Shown piece after piece: positions 59,638 to 61,728 of a stretch of DNA of 61,728 bases. The notes under the pieces are model-generated. The model did not search any database and was not told where the DNA came from. It saw only the letters and a list, made by a program, of their open reading frames with translations. The first letter of the stretch is position 1; the number at the start of each line of letters is the position of its first letter. A program made the position numbers and the translations under genes. Source of the stretch: an uncultured Lachnospiraceae bacterium (GTDB lineage Bacteria > Bacillota > Clostridia > Lachnospirales > Lachnospiraceae); contig CANQRW010000010.1 in NCBI GenBank assembly GCA_947626365.1, forward strand, positions 1-61,728, given 5' to 3'.

Positions 59638-61584
59638 ATGACAAGACAGTACCCCCATCTGAGCGCTCCCATTACGCTGGGACGCACCACCTTCCGCAAC
59701 CGGATGTTTTCCGCCCCCATGGGCGGCACAGACATCGCCAATGACGGCTGCATCGGTCCCAAATCCACCGCCTTCTACGAGCTGCGCGCCAAAGGCGGCG
59801 CGGCGGCGGTCACCGTCAGCGAGTGCATGGTTCATCCGGCCACCGACGGTTCCCACGCTTATCATCTGGATGAGAGCATTTTAAATTCCCTGGCCTGCGC
59901 CACCTACACCGCGGACGCCATCCGCCGTCACGGGGCCATGCCCAGCCTGGAACTGTCCCATTCCGGGATGTTTGCCGGCACTTACATGACAGACAAAACC
60001 AAGCAGAAATCCATGAACCAGTGGGGCCCCAGCGACACGGTCCGCGCCGACGGCGTGCCGGTCCGGGCGCTGACCAAAGAAATGATTGACGAGATTGCCG
60101 CGGCCTACGGCCATGTGGCCGGGCTTGCCAAGCGGGCCGGTTTCGAGCTTCTGATGGTTCACGGCGGTCACGGCTGGCTGATCAATCAGTTCCTCTCGCC
60201 GCTTTTCAACCACCGCACCGACGAGTACGGCGGAAGCCTGGAAAACCGCTGCCGGTTCGCCATTGAAGTCCTGAAATCCGTTCGCCAGGCGGTAGGCCCG
60301 TTCTTCCCCATCGAGTTCCGCTTATCCGGCGCCGAGTTCGTGGAGGGCGGTTATGACCTGGACGAGGGCGTGCGCATCGCGCAGCAGATCGAACCCTATA
60401 TCGACCTTCTGCATGTTTCCGCGGGCACTTACCAGAAAACCTTCGGCATCACCCATCCGTCCATGTTTACCGATCACGGCCGCAATGTGTTCCTGGCAGC
60501 GGAAATCAAAAAACACGTATCCGTGCCGGTAGCCACCATCGGCGGCCTGAACAGCCCGGAGCAGATGGAGGAGATCATCGCAAGCGGCAAGGCGGACGTG
60601 GTCTATATGGCCCGGGCGCTCCTTGCGGATCCGTTCCTGCCCCGCAAGGTGGTGGAGAACCGTCCGGAGGAAATTGTCAAATGTCTCCGCTGTTTCACCT
60701 GTATGGCGGAGCGGGCGGCCACTTCCACGAGACGCTGTACAGTCAACCCGCTGATCGGCCGCGAAATGGAAGGCGACCAGGTATTTCCGGCAGAGGTAAA
60801 GAAGAAGGTTCTGGTAGCCGGCGGCGGCCCGGGAGGCCTGTACGCAGCCTACACGGCGGCACGCAGGGGGCACGAAGTAATCCTCTGCGAGAAGGAAAGC
60901 GAGCTGGGAGGTATCTTAAAGAGCGAGCAGGCGCTGCCGTTCAAGCATGAGATGTATGAGCTGACCGGCACTTACGAACGGTTGGCCCGGAAGGCCGACG
61001 TGGAGATCCGGCTCAATACAGAAGTGACGAAGGAGTACGCGGAGGCGATGAAGCCGGACGCGCTGATCATCGCCGTGGGTTCGAAACCATTGGTTCCGCC
61101 GATCAAGGGACTGGACGGTGAAAATGTAGTCATCGTCAACAACTATTATCTGGAGAAGGACAAGGTCAGCGACGACGTGGTGGTTTTCGGCGGCGGACTA
61201 GCCGGCTGCGAGTGCGCGATCCATCTGGGCATGGACGGAAAACGCGTCCATCTGGTGGAAATGCGCGATATGCTGGCACCGGACGCCAATGTGCGGCATC
61301 GGCCACTTCTTCTGGCGGAGATCGATAAATATGTGACGGTACATACAGGTTATAAAGGGTTAGAGGTCACAAAGGAAGGCATTATCTGCGAGGATAAGAA
61401 CGGAGAGAAACAGCTGGTGCCCGGCACTACCGTGATCTGCGCTCTTGGGCAGCGGTCCCGTACCGATGTGGTGGAAGAACTGCAGGACTGCGCGCCTTAC
61501 GTGCGGGTCATCGGCGACGCGGCGAAGGTATCGACCATCACCAACGCGGTGTATTGGGGATACCACGCGGCACTGGATATCTAG
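59638..61584 (+). CDS. old-yellow-enzyme/FAD-dependent ene-reductase (2,4-dienoyl-CoA reductase / BaiCD type)
   Basis: A 648-residue flavo-iron-sulfur enzyme. Residues about 1-340 are an FMN-binding TIM barrel with LELSHSGMF near 102, the HGGHGWLINQFLSPLFNHRTDEYGGS segment near 177 and FPIEFRLSG near 222; a [4Fe-4S] site follows with the cysteines of CLRCFTCMAERAATSTRRC near 344-362; residues from about 385 form the FAD/NAD(P)H domains with VLVAGGGPGGLYAAY. Enzymes of this class reduce activated C=C bonds in enoyl-CoAs, bile-acid intermediates, cinnamates and flavonoids. The start is the ATG at 59638 with AGGAGG upstream; the frame extends into the previous gene without one. Substrate unknown. 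Confidence 0.9.
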   Translation: MTRQYPHLSAPITLGRTTFRNRMFSAPMGGTDIANDGCIGPKSTAFYELRAKGGAAAVTVSECMVHPATDGSHAYHLDESILNSLACATYTADAIRRHGAMPSLELSHSGMFAGTYMTDKTKQKSMNQWGPSDTVRADGVPVRALTKEMIDEIAAAYGHVAGLAKRAGFELLMVHGGHGWLINQFLSPLFNHRTDEYGGSLENRCRFAIEVLKSVRQAVGPFFPIEFRLSGAEFVEGGYDLDEGVRIAQQIEPYIDLLHVSAGTYQKTFGITHPSMFTDHGRNVFLAAEIKKHVSVPVATIGGLNSPEQMEEIIASGKADVVYMARALLADPFLPRKVVENRPEEIVKCLRCFTCMAERAATSTRRCTVNPLIGREMEGDQVFPAEVKKKVLVAGGGPGGLYAAYTAARRGHEVILCEKESELGGILKSEQALPFKHEMYELTGTYERLARKADVEIRLNTEVTKEYAEAMKPDALIIAVGSKPLVPPIKGLDGENVVIVNNYYLEKDKVSDDVVVFGGGLAGCECAIHLGMDGKRVHLVEMRDMLAPDANVRHRPLLLAEIDKYVTVHTGYKGLEVTKEGIICEDKNGEKQLVPGTTVICALGQRSRTDVVEELQDCAPYVRVIGDAAKVSTITNAVYWGYHAALDI

Positions 61585-61654
61585 GGCAGATATCGCAAAA
61601 TACAGTGCCGCATAAAGGCCCCAGGCAGGTCGGCAAGACTACGCTGCTGCGAAA

Positions 61655-61728
61655 TCGAGTAGGGCGGATTTTCTCCGCCCTCTCACACCACCAGTACGTG
61701 CCGTTCGGCATACGGCGGTTCAACTTAA
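61655..61728 (-). mobile_element. probable 3' end of a group II intron
   Basis: On the minus strand the last bases form a hairpin of the domain V kind (GCCGAACGGC tip within ACCGCCGTA/TACTGGTGGT, about 61686-61721), then a hairpin GGGCGG/CCGCCC (61662-61680) of the domain VI kind and CTACTCGAT, an ending I associate with clostridial group II introns. The intron body and reverse transcriptase would lie beyond the right edge. Confidence 0.5.

Noticed and set aside
1-61728. tRNA, rRNA or common riboswitch genes
   Set aside because: I looked for conserved tRNA T-loop/anticodon patterns and for familiar riboswitch cores upstream of gltX, ribF, rpsO and the metabolic operons and recognised none; a covariance-model search would be needed to exclude them.

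Overview
The window looks like chromosome of a mid-GC, low-motility-signal Firmicute of the Lachnospiraceae / Clostridium cluster XIVa type. The evidence is the conserved housekeeping order rimP-nusA-ylxR-ylxQ-infB-rbfA-nrnA-truB-ribF-rpsO-pnp, pyruvate phosphate dikinase, GPH symporter, GntP and HipBA families, sigma-A promoters with strong AGGAGG ribosome binding sites, and a CIRCE-controlled hsp20. Genus cannot be fixed from the sequence alone. No rRNA, tRNA or CRISPR array was seen.

Region 1 (1-9860) is the end of an exopolysaccharide/capsule locus read leftwards: two NusG/LoaP-like antiterminators, a polyprenyl-phosphate sugar transferase, a MazF-type toxin-antitoxin pair, a glycosyltransferase, a B12-radical SAM protein, an SGNH protein and a truncated MBOAT acyltransferase. 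At its head sits the main discovery: a tyrosine recombinase gene enclosed by a perfect 24-bp inverted repeat (8315-8338 and 9768-9791). Just inside the right repeat is a consensus promoter (TTGACA, 17 bp, TAAAAT) that now points away from the locus into the gltX terminator. Inversion would aim it at the LoaP gene. This is a self-contained ON/OFF switch, drawn here in the OFF state.

Region 2 (9860-27810) is housekeeping: gltX, a small unknown protein, an M14 carboxypeptidase, pnp/rpsO, the nusA-infB translation operon and an L,D-transpeptidase. IF-2 has a very long repetitive RGG- and Gln-rich N-terminal extension, and NusA has a Tyr/Asp repeat tail.

Region 3 (27200-34260) is accessory: a metallophosphoesterase, a cytoplasmic ParB-like/BMP fusion, a DUF1349 protein, a methyltransferase-STAS fusion, several gene remnants, and a probable type III toxin-antitoxin locus (ToxN/AbiQ-type toxin preceded by 52-bp hairpin repeats and a 137-bp exact tandem duplication carrying the promoter).

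Region 4 (34260-46850) has ppdK, hsp20, a MATE exporter, a PTS enzyme I-like protein, an organic-acid module (GntP permease, LeuC/LeuD-like hydro-lyase, divergent GntR regulator with an 11+11 bp operator) and HipBA.

Region 5 (46950-61728) is carbohydrate and plant-product catabolism: a probable L-gulonate to D-mannonate operon, then a GH78 rhamnosidase and AraC regulator facing a DUF3237 - GH-A hydrolase - carboxylesterase - GPH symporter - old-yellow-enzyme reductase series. Both promoters of this series carry the same pair of A-rich half-sites at identical distance from the -10, so one regulator probably controls them. The right edge resembles the 3' end of a group II intron.

A dispersed hairpin element with loop core CCAGTGA lies directly after the intrinsic terminators of four unrelated leftward genes (pnp, the L,D-transpeptidase, hsp20, gntP) and appears to be a terminator-associated repeat family.
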